Of a stretch of 64,000 bases of DNA, positions 38,172-45,702 are shown piece by piece; positions within the stretch are counted from its first letter, which is position 1, and the number at the start of each line of letters is the position of its first letter. The stretch comes from Thalassospira sp. GTDB lineage: Bacteria > Pseudomonadota > Alphaproteobacteria > Rhodospirillales > Thalassospiraceae. A model generated the notes under the pieces. It was given only the letters and a program-made list of their open reading frames with translations, was not told the DNA's origin and did no database searches. The translations under genes and the position numbers were made by a program. The stretch covers positions 73,112 to 137,111 of the forward strand of contig NZ_PAQR01000010.1 in NCBI RefSeq assembly GCF_002709775.1, read 5' to 3'.

Positions 38172-38244
38172 GAAACATGCTTGTCAGATGGCATGACTAT
38201 GCGATCCTGTTGTCTATTCATTTTCCCCTGATCAAGGTCATGTC

Positions 38245-39096
38245 ATGACGATGAAGCCCCAGCACCCCGCCCCTGCAGACGCCGATGCCCGCCGCGCGGT
38301 AAAGCCCGTGGTGGTTTATCCCAACGGAACGTTACCCGAACCGGATTTCGCGACCTTGGCCGAAATCAAGGCATCGATGAAAAAGACCGACGAGGTCATC
38401 GTGCCGCCGCGCGACGCCCGCACATTTCATGTGCCCAAAGGATGCTTTTTCCGCATTGTCAGTGTCGAGGGACCGCAGGTCGGGGACCTTAACCTGTGGA
38501 ATGCCAATGACCTTAAGGAACGTTTTTTCAGTGGCAAGACGCGCGCCCTGCATCGGACCCATGTAACGACCGGTGATAGGCTGTGGTCAAACATGCCCTA
38601 TTTGCGGTCGATGGCGTTGATCAGTGAAGATACGCTCGACTGGTATGGCTTTGATGAAGATGGCGGCAGTGTCCATGACGTGATCGGCACCCGCTGCGAT
38701 CCGTTTACCAACCGGCTGTTGTCCGGGCAGGATTATCATCATTGCTGCCATTCGAACCTGTGCCGGGCGCTGAGCGGTGAAACCGGCATGTCGATGCAGG
38801 AAGCCGATCATTATGTGCATGATGTGCTTAATGTTTTCATGTGCACCGGTTTCACCAAGGACACCCATCAGTATTTCATGAAGGCAAGCCCGGTGCGCCC
38901 GGGGGATTATATTGAAATGTTTGCCGAGATTGATTTGCTGGGCAATTTGTCGACCTGTCCGGGCGGTGATTGCAGCACCGGACATTCAAGCGATGAGGCG
39001 GCCTGTTATCCGCTTAAGGTCGAGATCTATGAAACCGATCCGACCTTGCGCGGCAAATGGGATTTCCCGGCGCCGAACGCCTATCAGCATCCCTGA
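38245..39096 (+). CDS. DUF1989 / urea-carboxylase-associated family protein
   Basis: 283 residues of the DUF1989 family, whose members often sit beside urea carboxylase or amine-degradation genes and lack a settled role. Typical segments: FFRIVSVEGPQVGDLNLWNANDLKERF, DVIGTRCDPFTNRLLSG, HHCCHSNL, and the late STCPGGDCSTGH with a Cys pair. Conserved Cys and His residues suggest metal binding (inference). The gene stands alone with a divergent LysR regulator and a strong terminator. No urea carboxylase is present here, so the substrate is unknown. Confidence 0.85.
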   Translation: MTMKPQHPAPADADARRAVKPVVVYPNGTLPEPDFATLAEIKASMKKTDEVIVPPRDARTFHVPKGCFFRIVSVEGPQVGDLNLWNANDLKERFFSGKTRALHRTHVTTGDRLWSNMPYLRSMALISEDTLDWYGFDEDGGSVHDVIGTRCDPFTNRLLSGQDYHHCCHSNLCRALSGETGMSMQEADHYVHDVLNVFMCTGFTKDTHQYFMKASPVRPGDYIEMFAEIDLLGNLSTCPGGDCSTGHSSDEAACYPLKVEIYETDPTLRGKWDFPAPNAYQHP

Positions 39097-39105
39097 TCAT
39101 ATTGC

Positions 39106-39139
39106 AAAAGCCCCGTCGGTTTGTACGACGGGGCTTTTT
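39106..39139. terminator. Bidirectional terminator between the DUF1989 gene and modC
   Basis: AAAAGCCCCGTCG (39106-39118) pairs with CGACGGGGCTTTT (39126-39138) around a 7-nt loop. T tract on the plus side and A tract on the other let it serve both convergent genes. Confidence 0.92.
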
Positions 39140-39158
39140 CGTGGGGGGCTCAAAGCCC

Positions 39159-40289
39159 CTAGCGATCGCGTAACTGGCCATTGACCGTGACCGATTTGAT
39201 CACGGCAAAGACCTTTTGATGGGGTTGCAGTTTCAGGCGTGACCCAGACCATTTCGTTATGCGGGCATGAATTTTCGGGCGGCCACTGGTTTCAGCCAGA
39301 AGGGTGGCGTCCGCATCCTGACCAAAGCACATGGTGACATCGATGGTATCGCCGGGCGTATCGGTAATTTTGGTGATGGTCACGGGAATGATGTTATTCG
39401 CACTGATGTCGCGCGGCGGGGTGCGGGCAATCATCACGTCACGCGCCCTTACATGCAATCGAACCCGGTCTGTGTTTGGTCGACCAAGATAGGGGACAAC
39501 AAGACGCTGTTCGCCGCATTCAAGGAAGCTGACCTCGGCCTTGGGATCGCGGCTGACGATCCGGGCGGGCAGGACAGTACCGGCGTCAAAGCGCCCGGCC
39601 AGTGTTGCCAGATCCGTGCGGCCCAGCATGTCAAACACCGAACCGGTCGCAAGCGTTTTGCCCTGATCAATCACCACCATGTGGTCGGCAAGACGGGCGA
39701 CCTCGTCAATCGCGTGGGTGACATACAGGATGGGTATCTTGCGATGATCGCGCAGCCATTCAAGATACGGCAGGATTTCCTGTTTGCGGGCGTGATCAAG
39801 GGCCGAAAGCGGCTCATCAAGCAGCAACACATCCGGATTGGACAGAAGCGCGCGGCCAAGCGCCACCCTTTGCTTTTCCCCGCCAGACAGAAGGTTGGGG
39901 CGACGATCCATCAGATACGCGATATTAAGCATATCAAGGATCGACTGTTGTTCGTCCTGCGGCAGTTTGTGGGGGTTGCGGCGTGCGCCGTAAAACAGGT
40001 TGTCGCGCACCGATTTATGCGGAAACAGGCGGTTGTCCTGAAACACGCAGCCAACGCGACGTTCGCGCACGGGTAAATTGATGCCACGCGAATGTTCAAA
40101 CAACACATGATCGTTGATCTGGATGTGGCCCCGGTTCGGGCGGACCAGACCAGCAATCATGTTCACCAGTGTGGTCTTGCCGCTGCCGGACGGGCCAAAC
40201 AGGGCGGTGATGCCGGGTTCGGGAATGTTGAATTCCGCCGAAAGCCCGAAGTTCTTGAGGTGATATTCTACATTAACCCCGATGCTCAT
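39159..40289 (-). CDS. modC: Molybdate ABC transporter ATP-binding protein
   Basis: 376 residues. The ATPase half carries Walker A GPSGSGKTTLV (about 32), the Q-loop in VFQDNRLFPH, signature LSGGEKQR and Walker B VLLLDEPLSALD. The C-terminal third (about 290-360, RLHVRARDVMIAR, then TLLAETSGRPKIHARITKWSG) is a molybdate-binding TOBE/Mop domain, as expected of ModC. It overlaps modB by 4 nt. It imports molybdate for molybdenum-cofactor enzymes. Confidence 0.95.
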   Translation of the reverse strand: MSIGVNVEYHLKNFGLSAEFNIPEPGITALFGPSGSGKTTLVNMIAGLVRPNRGHIQINDHVLFEHSRGINLPVRERRVGCVFQDNRLFPHKSVRDNLFYGARRNPHKLPQDEQQSILDMLNIAYLMDRRPNLLSGGEKQRVALGRALLSNPDVLLLDEPLSALDHARKQEILPYLEWLRDHRKIPILYVTHAIDEVARLADHMVVIDQGKTLATGSVFDMLGRTDLATLAGRFDAGTVLPARIVSRDPKAEVSFLECGEQRLVVPYLGRPNTDRVRLHVRARDVMIARTPPRDISANNIIPVTITKITDTPGDTIDVTMCFGQDADATLLAETSGRPKIHARITKWSGSRLKLQPHQKVFAVIKSVTVNGQLRDR

Positions 40290-40978
40290 GACGCGGCCCT
40301 CTTGCGGATGCGGCGCAAGGCCAGTTCGGAAAGAAGCAGGCCGGTAAAGGCGAGGCCAATGGAAAGGGCAGCAAGGCGGGCTGCGGCCAGTTCACCGCCC
40401 GGCGTCTGGATCGCGGTATAGATCGCAAGGGGCAGGGTGCGGGTTTCACCCGGCACATTCGAGACAAAGGTAATGATGGCACCAAATTCCCCGAGACTTG
40501 CGGCAAAGGCCGTAATGGCACCGGCAATAATGCCGGGCAGGGCGAGGGGCAATGTCAGTGAAAAGAACCGGTCAATCGCCCCGGCACCAAGCGTTTCGGC
40601 CGCCTGATACAAACCATGATCGATGTTCTCAAGGCTGAGCCGAATGGCGCGCACCTGAAACGGGAAGCTTACGATGGCTGATGCCAATGCAGCACCCGTC
40701 CAGCTAAAGACAAAGCGCAGATCAAAGGTTTCGTAAAGCCAGGCGCCTAAAGGCGCGCGTGTGCCAAAACCGATCAGTAGCAAATAGCCCATGACAACCG
40801 GCGGCAGGATAAGCGGCAAATGCACAATGGCATCAAGAATGAAACGTCCGGGAAACCGGCCAAGTGCAAGTGCGGTGGCAACGGCGACCGCAAATGGCAG
40901 GGCACAGGCAACCGCAACCCCCGAAATGCGCAGGCTAAGCAGCAGCGCTTCGATTTCTGCGGGCGTCAGGCTAATCAT
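40286..40978 (-). CDS. modB: Molybdate ABC transporter permease
   Basis: 230 residues with about five membrane segments and the permease coupling-loop motif EAAETLGAGAIDRFFSLTLPLALPGI-like stretch (YQAAETLGAGAIDRFFSLTL). PLILPPVVMGYLLL is typical of ModB/CysT permeases. It is co-transcribed with modC. modA is encoded 515 nt away on the same strand with modE inserted between, so modBC may have their own promoter in 40979-41113, where no clear ModE palindrome was found. Confidence 0.94.
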   Translation of the reverse strand: MISLTPAEIEALLLSLRISGVAVACALPFAVAVATALALGRFPGRFILDAIVHLPLILPPVVMGYLLLIGFGTRAPLGAWLYETFDLRFVFSWTGAALASAIVSFPFQVRAIRLSLENIDHGLYQAAETLGAGAIDRFFSLTLPLALPGIIAGAITAFAASLGEFGAIITFVSNVPGETRTLPLAIYTAIQTPGGELAAARLAALSIGLAFTGLLLSELALRRIRKRAAS

Positions 40979-41113
40979 GAGGGATATGTATCTCTGCGTG
41001 TTGTGTAGATCGCGATAAGCTCATAGTCGGCAAATTTGATGCGTTCGTCACGTAAAATAACGCCGCGATGCGTTGCACTGGCATTTGGACTAAGGCGAGG
41101 ATAGTGTGTGGCC

Positions 41114-41479
41114 ATGACAAGTGACGATTTGAAAATTCGTTTGAAGATTGATCTGCCCGGCAACATTCGCCTTGGTTACGGGAAGGTCGATTTGCTGCGT
41201 GCTGTTTTGGAACATCAGTCAATTTCGGCTGCTGCGCGGTCGATGGGGATGTCCTATCGCCGTGCGTGGCTTCTGATTGATGAACTTAACAAGTGCTTCA
41301 CATCACCGGTGATTGAAACCCATGTCGGCGGACGCGCACATGGTGGCGCGCAATTAACCGACATGGGCAAACAAGTGATCGCCTTGTATGACCGGGCCTG
41401 TGAAAGGGCCGAAAGCGCATTGCAAGATGACCTTGATCAGCTTGCCGCCGTTCTGAAAGATCCTTTGCAAGACGCGTGA
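41114..41479 (+). CDS. modE: One-domain ModE-like molybdate regulator
   Basis: 121 residues, only the winged-helix domain of ModE: LGYGKVDLLRAVLEHQSISAAARSMGMSYRRAWLLIDELN is the classic ModE DNA-binding block. E. coli ModE is about 260 residues with two molybdate-binding Mop domains, which are absent here. ATG 41114 is used; a GTG at 41108 in frame is an alternative. The gene lies on the plus strand between modB (divergent) and modA (convergent, 13 nt away). It would repress modA through the palindrome at 42303-42330. How it senses molybdate without a Mop domain is open. Confidence 0.9.
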   Translation: MTSDDLKIRLKIDLPGNIRLGYGKVDLLRAVLEHQSISAAARSMGMSYRRAWLLIDELNKCFTSPVIETHVGGRAHGGAQLTDMGKQVIALYDRACERAESALQDDLDQLAAVLKDPLQDA

Positions 41480-41492
41480 TCATTTTCCGTGA

Positions 41493-42275
41493 TCAGTTTG
41501 GTTCCGCCTTCGGTGATGCGAAGCCGAATTCAGCAAAAATGACGCCTGCTTCGTTTCCCAGAAGCCATGCCTGCAGGTCGCCCGCGCCTGCTGCTTTGGC
41601 ATCCTTGATCATTGCGATGGGATAGGTGATTGCTGGGTGGGAGCCTTCCGGGAAGGTGGCGATGATTTTGACGTCCTGGGCAATTGCGGCATCGGTCCGA
41701 TAAACAATACCCAGCGGTGCTTCGCCACGTTCGACCAGTGCCAGCGCAGCCCGGACGTTATCGGCGCGCGCCAGACGGTCTTCAACCGCATCCCATTGCC
41801 CCAGATGTGAGAGTGCCTGTTTGGCATAAATGCCGGCCGGAACGTGCTCAGGATCGCCAACAGCGATGCGATCTTCCGGGCTGATCAGATCAAGGAATCT
41901 CGTCTGATCATTGATCGTTATCTGCCCCAGCGAACTGTCGGTCGGTGCAATCAGAACCAGACTGTTTGCCAGAATATCCTGACGGCTTTCGGCCGCGATC
42001 AGGTCCTGATCTACCAGCCAGTCCATCCATTTCTGATTGGCCGATATGTACAGATCGGCGGGCGCACCTGCCGCGATTTGCCGGGCAAGGGTTGATGAGC
42101 TGGCAAAGGACAAACGCACATGGTTGCCGGTTTCGGCCTCATAGGTTTCTGCGGCCTTGGTCATGGCATTGGTCAGACTGGCAGCGGCGAAAACAGTGAT
42201 GTCTTCGGCATTTGCGGCGGTGCTGGCTGTAAGGACGAGTGTGGCGGCAAACAGATTGCGGAGTAAGCGGTTCAC
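41493..42275 (-). CDS. modA: Molybdate-binding periplasmic protein
   Basis: 260 residues with a signal peptide (about 1-23, ending STAANA) and the ModA opening DITVFAAASLTNAMTKAAETYEAETG, then VRLSFASSSTLARQIAAGAPADLYISAN. Later blocks KQALSHLGQWDAVEDRLARADNVRAALALVERGEAPLGIVY are typical. It delivers molybdate to ModBC. A perfect ModE operator lies 28-55 nt upstream of the start. Confidence 0.95.
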   Translation of the reverse strand: MNRLLRNLFAATLVLTASTAANAEDITVFAAASLTNAMTKAAETYEAETGNHVRLSFASSSTLARQIAAGAPADLYISANQKWMDWLVDQDLIAAESRQDILANSLVLIAPTDSSLGQITINDQTRFLDLISPEDRIAVGDPEHVPAGIYAKQALSHLGQWDAVEDRLARADNVRAALALVERGEAPLGIVYRTDAAIAQDVKIIATFPEGSHPAITYPIAMIKDAKAAGAGDLQAWLLGNEAGVIFAEFGFASPKAEPN

Positions 42276-42302
42276 GGTGGGGCTCCCGGTGAGTGATTCA
42301 GT

Positions 42303-42330
42303 ATCGCTATATTTTTATGAATATAGCGAT
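42303..42330. promoter_or_regulatory. ModE operator upstream of modA
   Basis: ATCGCTATATT (42303-42313), six bases, AATATAGCGAT (42320-42330): a perfect 11-bp inverted repeat. It agrees with the known ModE box (ATCGNTATATA-N6-7-TATATNGCGAT type). It is placed where bound ModE would cover the modA promoter. Confidence 0.9.
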
Positions 42331-42386
42331 GTGTCAAGCAACGGATTGATAAAACCGCATCGATCTGGAAACGGGTAGAAATGAAA

Positions 42387-42409
42387 ACAGCCCGCTCGTG
42401 GCGGGCTGT
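42387..42409 (-). terminator. Terminator of the minus-strand small membrane protein gene
   Basis: ACAGCCCGC (42387-42395) pairs with GCGGGCTGT (42401-42409), 5-nt loop. Read on the minus strand the stem is followed by TTTTC. Confidence 0.8.
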
Positions 42410-42433
42410 CTGGTTTAAATGCCAGAGCGTCGG

Positions 42434-42952
42434 TTACTGGCAAACCGCGGCACGCAGCGGATCATCAGCGCCCATATCGAACCATTCATCCATCCCGGTC
42501 GGGAAGCCGTTGCTATCAAGTGCGGTGTCCGGGGTGATATAGCCGCGCCGACCTTGTGCACAATCGACAAGGTGGGTCAGGGCAAGGGTTTCACCACCCT
42601 TACGCAGTAGCAAGGTCATGACACGCTTTTCGTCCGGGTTTTGCGGGTTGGCAACCAGCTTGTCGTGGTCAATCGCAGTAAAGCGATTGGTTGGCGCGGA
42701 AACCAGTGTCCAGGGCGCGAAGATGTTTTCGTCGGTGAATGTTTGAATGACGCTGATGGTTTGCGGCAGGCGTGCCTCATAGCGATCAAACCAGGTGTAT
42801 TCATCCCAGATCATGTAGCCGAACATCGCAATTGCGGCGACAAAGGGAACGACATATTTCGGTGCTTTGCGGCCCCACAGGCGGAACAGCAGCATGACCA
42901 CACCAGCCGATGCAAACCCGACAACAACTGTCGTGAAGATGAAGACGTACAT
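42434..42952 (-). CDS. Hypothetical protein with two N-terminal membrane helices
   Basis: 172 residues. Two hydrophobic segments (about 2-25 and 34-52) anchor it in the inner membrane. The remainder (IWDEYTWFDRYEARLPQ onward) is soluble and ends in Cys, with a further Cys in HLVDCAQG. GGGAG about 10 nt before ATG 42952 supports the start. It lies 63 nt downstream of the exonuclease gene on the same strand and may share its transcript. Family not recognised. Confidence 0.75.
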   Translation of the reverse strand: MYVFIFTTVVVGFASAGVVMLLFRLWGRKAPKYVVPFVAAIAMFGYMIWDEYTWFDRYEARLPQTISVIQTFTDENIFAPWTLVSAPTNRFTAIDHDKLVANPQNPDEKRVMTLLLRKGGETLALTHLVDCAQGRRGYITPDTALDSNGFPTGMDEWFDMGADDPLRAAVCQ

Positions 42953-43015
42953 ACGGGGGTGGCTCCCAATTCGCTGTTATTGTTGGTGGGGCATTTGTTT
43001 AACCCTGATAACCGA

Positions 43016-43705
43016 TTAGCGCAGTATCCGGTCGAGCTCAAGTTCGCCTTTTGGATCACGTTTGGCGATCTGCGCGAGAAACAGGCCAGAGGCGGCAATC
43101 GCATCGGATAGCGCATTATGTGCCCTAAAGGGTGGCAGGTTGTGATTTCGACGTAGGGTATCAAGGCGAAGGGCACCGGCCTTCATCGGCTCCCCACTGC
43201 GCCGGATGTCACGCAGTGCGAGCACAAGGGTATCGACTGTCGGGATTTGCAGTGGTGCGCCAAAGCAGCGTTTGCATGCCTGACCAAGAAAGCCCAGTTC
43301 AATCGGTGCATGATGGGAAATCAAAACGCGCCCGGCCATTTGCGGCAACAGATGTTCAAGGGCGGCTTCAATATTCGGGGCATCGGCGACGTCGCTATCA
43401 AAAATCCGGTGTACCACGACCGAGCTTTCACTGAGCTCCTTGGACGGCCTGACCAGAATATGCTCGCAACTTGAAAAATCGACCGCAAGCTGGCGAATGA
43501 TCACCCAGCCAAGGCTGACGATTTCAGCCTTTTTGGGGTCGAGGCCCGTGGTTTCGAGATCAAGGGCGATAAATTCGGTTTCCATCACCGATCTGTCGGG
43601 GTCGGCTGGTGGGACATCGTAATAGGTCCGCAAAGCCCCGGTGGCCTTGCGCTGGATGAAATCACGGTACAGGCGGCTATCAAGGATCTTTTCGCGCAAT
43701 CCCAT
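43016..43705 (-). CDS. DEDDh-family 3'-5' exonuclease (DnaQ/PolC-epsilon-like)
   Basis: 229 residues. The exonuclease fold begins near residue 43 with FIALDLETTGLDPKKAEIVSLGWV (the DxE motif). LISHHAPIELGFL carries the second acidic region, and FRAHNALSDAIAASGLFL the final H-x4-D. The N-terminal 40 residues are an extra helical extension. It starts 5 nt after the DUF294 gene stop, so the two are in one operon. This pair next to a DUF4212/SSS symporter recurs in Proteobacteria; the link between the exonuclease and transport is unclear. Confidence 0.88.
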   Translation of the reverse strand: MGLREKILDSRLYRDFIQRKATGALRTYYDVPPADPDRSVMETEFIALDLETTGLDPKKAEIVSLGWVIIRQLAVDFSSCEHILVRPSKELSESSVVVHRIFDSDVADAPNIEAALEHLLPQMAGRVLISHHAPIELGFLGQACKRCFGAPLQIPTVDTLVLALRDIRRSGEPMKAGALRLDTLRRNHNLPPFRAHNALSDAIAASGLFLAQIAKRDPKGELELDRILR

Positions 43706-43710
43706 ATCGA

Positions 43711-45579
43711 TCAGGTCCCGCTTTTGCCAAAGGCGTGCTCAAGCGCGCTCTGAAGGTTCTTGATCACCGAGAAGGCATCTTTCAGGTGGCTGCGCTCAAA
43801 CGCTGACAGGCTTTCGGGTTGCAGGAAGTTATCGGGCTTTTCACCGCGCCGGATTTGCCGGACCTGATGTTTGAGACGTGTAATGCTGACAAATTCAAAG
43901 GCATCCAGAAGGTCGGACGCCCCCTGATTGCTAATCGATGGGAAGGCCTTGACGGCATTAAGGCGTTCATAGGTGTTTACCGCCTCAACCCCATTGGCAA
44001 GGGCATGGATGCGCGCCAGATCAACAATCGGCACGACACCATTGTGTTTCAGATCAAGGGTCTTGTCATGCTCGCCGCCACGGATCATGACGAAGTTCTT
44101 GAAGAAGCCAAGCGGTACATGATGGGTCAGGGCGTTGCCGACCATATAGGCCTGGAAAATGCGGTTGTCCTTGGCCTTGGAAACGATCATGCGGTGCAGG
44201 TCATCAAACAGGCTTTTGGTGCCATGGACTGGCCGCAGGTCAAACCAGACGGAACATAGCATCAGGGATTTTGGTTCGGGCTGTTCGATCCATTTATTGA
44301 AATATTGCTGCCAGGTGCGGGCCGGTTGGCGCCATTCATCGATCTTGGCCATCATGTCGCCCGGGCAATAGACATAGCCAACCTTGTGCAAGCCATCACA
44401 GACGTAATCAGCCAGCTTCTTGAAATACGCGCCGTGCTGTTCAGCATCATAGGCGTCATCAATGATCAGGCAGTTATCCTGATCCGACAGGGCGGTTTGT
44501 TCCTGTCGTCCTTGCGATCCGCCAGCCATCCAGACGTACGGAACAGGTGGCGGGCCAAATTCTTCTTCTGCCAGTTGCAGAAGGCGGGCAGTTGCCGCGT
44601 CCGACAGGGTTGTCACGATATGCCCGGCATTATGCGATGTCGCGCCCGCCTCGATCAGGTGGCTCAGGAGTTCGGGGACCTGGGCAATGACCTTTGCCAT
44701 TTCTTCGGGTTCGGTCAGCTTGCCGATGCGGCCCGCCATATAAACAGCCGACAGCGATTGGCGGGCGAGCAGGTTATTGGTGGTGATCATGCCAACCGCC
44801 TTGCCATCCTTCATGACCGGCAGGTGGCGGATATTGTTGCGCGTCATGGTCAGAAGCGCATCGAAGGCGTATTGATCCGGCGAAATCGAGATCGGCTTTT
44901 CGGTCATGATGGCTGTGACCGGCTCGTCATAGCTGCGGCCCTTGGCAATCACGCGGTTTCGCAGGTCGCGGTCGGTCATGATGCCGGCAACGCCATCATC
45001 GCCCTCGGTGATCAGCAGGCAGGAAACACGTTCCTTGCTCATCAGCTGACCGGCTTCAAGGATCGATGCGGATTTGTCGATGCTGACCAGATCACGTGCG
45101 ATCAGGTCGCTGACCTTCACACTCATCAGTTTGAGCTGATCGTCATCGCGGCTTTCAAGCAGTTGCATGCCGCTGCGCAGGCGATCCCCGCCCATCTGCG
45201 AGAAGAAATAGCTGAATTGCGGATACTTGCCCGTCAGGTCATGGAAGTCCTTTTCGGGCAGCAAGTAACACAGGCTGTCTTCAAGGGTGGTGATGTTGTT
45301 GGCAGCCCGTCCGTTCTGATACATCGCGCGTACGCCAAAACATTCACCCTCCGACAGGCGGGCAAGCAGTTGCCCGTTCGGATCACGAGTTTCGGTGCCG
45401 CCGGTGCGAATAATGTAAAGATGCAGGCATTGCTGTTCGGGCGACAGGACCTTGGTCCCAGCACGGAAATAGCGGGCCTGAAGACGCTTGGGCAGGGCGT
45501 TGATTTCTGCGTCGGGTAGCAGATCGAACGGGTGATGTTGTTTCAGAAATTCGGCAATTTCTTCGAGTTCGATGCTCAT
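43711..45579 (-). CDS. cNMP-binding / CBS / DUF294 putative nucleotidyltransferase
   Basis: 622 residues, several domains: cyclic-nucleotide-binding fold (about 20-125, LYIIRTGGTETRDPNGQLLARLSEGECFG), a CBS pair (about 155-275, VSCLLITEGDDGVAGIMTDRDLRNR), a nucleotidyltransferase-like DUF294 domain with AGGSQGRQEQTALSDQDNC near residue 350 (GS...DxD pattern), and a helical C-terminal domain (about 470-620). It looks like a signalling enzyme responding to cyclic nucleotide and adenylate ligands. It lies downstream of a sodium-solute symporter gene across a terminator and probably modulates that transporter (inference). Confidence 0.9.
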   Translation of the reverse strand: MSIELEEIAEFLKQHHPFDLLPDAEINALPKRLQARYFRAGTKVLSPEQQCLHLYIIRTGGTETRDPNGQLLARLSEGECFGVRAMYQNGRAANNITTLEDSLCYLLPEKDFHDLTGKYPQFSYFFSQMGGDRLRSGMQLLESRDDDQLKLMSVKVSDLIARDLVSIDKSASILEAGQLMSKERVSCLLITEGDDGVAGIMTDRDLRNRVIAKGRSYDEPVTAIMTEKPISISPDQYAFDALLTMTRNNIRHLPVMKDGKAVGMITTNNLLARQSLSAVYMAGRIGKLTEPEEMAKVIAQVPELLSHLIEAGATSHNAGHIVTTLSDAATARLLQLAEEEFGPPPVPYVWMAGGSQGRQEQTALSDQDNCLIIDDAYDAEQHGAYFKKLADYVCDGLHKVGYVYCPGDMMAKIDEWRQPARTWQQYFNKWIEQPEPKSLMLCSVWFDLRPVHGTKSLFDDLHRMIVSKAKDNRIFQAYMVGNALTHHVPLGFFKNFVMIRGGEHDKTLDLKHNGVVPIVDLARIHALANGVEAVNTYERLNAVKAFPSISNQGASDLLDAFEFVSITRLKHQVRQIRRGEKPDNFLQPESLSAFERSHLKDAFSVIKNLQSALEHAFGKSGT

Positions 45580-45645
45580 GACCTTTTTTCCTCCGCGAGG
45601 GCACGCCCTGATTGCATTGTTGCCTGAGTGAGGCCGAAAAGAAAA

Positions 45646-45670
45646 GCCCCCGGATCAAGGATCCGGGGGC
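45646..45670 (-). terminator. Terminator after the symporter gene
   Basis: GCCCCCGGATC (45646-45656) pairs perfectly with GATCCGGGGGC (45660-45670), 3-nt loop. On the minus strand the stem is followed by TTTTCTTTTC, so it ends the symporter transcript before the DUF294 gene. Confidence 0.92.
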
Positions 45671-45702
45671 CTGCAACAGTTTTTGGCAAACTGGTTGACC
45701 GA

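Noticed and set aside
40979-41113. Possible ModE site before modB
   Set aside because: Only a fragment (ATCGCGAT around 41010) is present; there is no second half-site at the right spacing.
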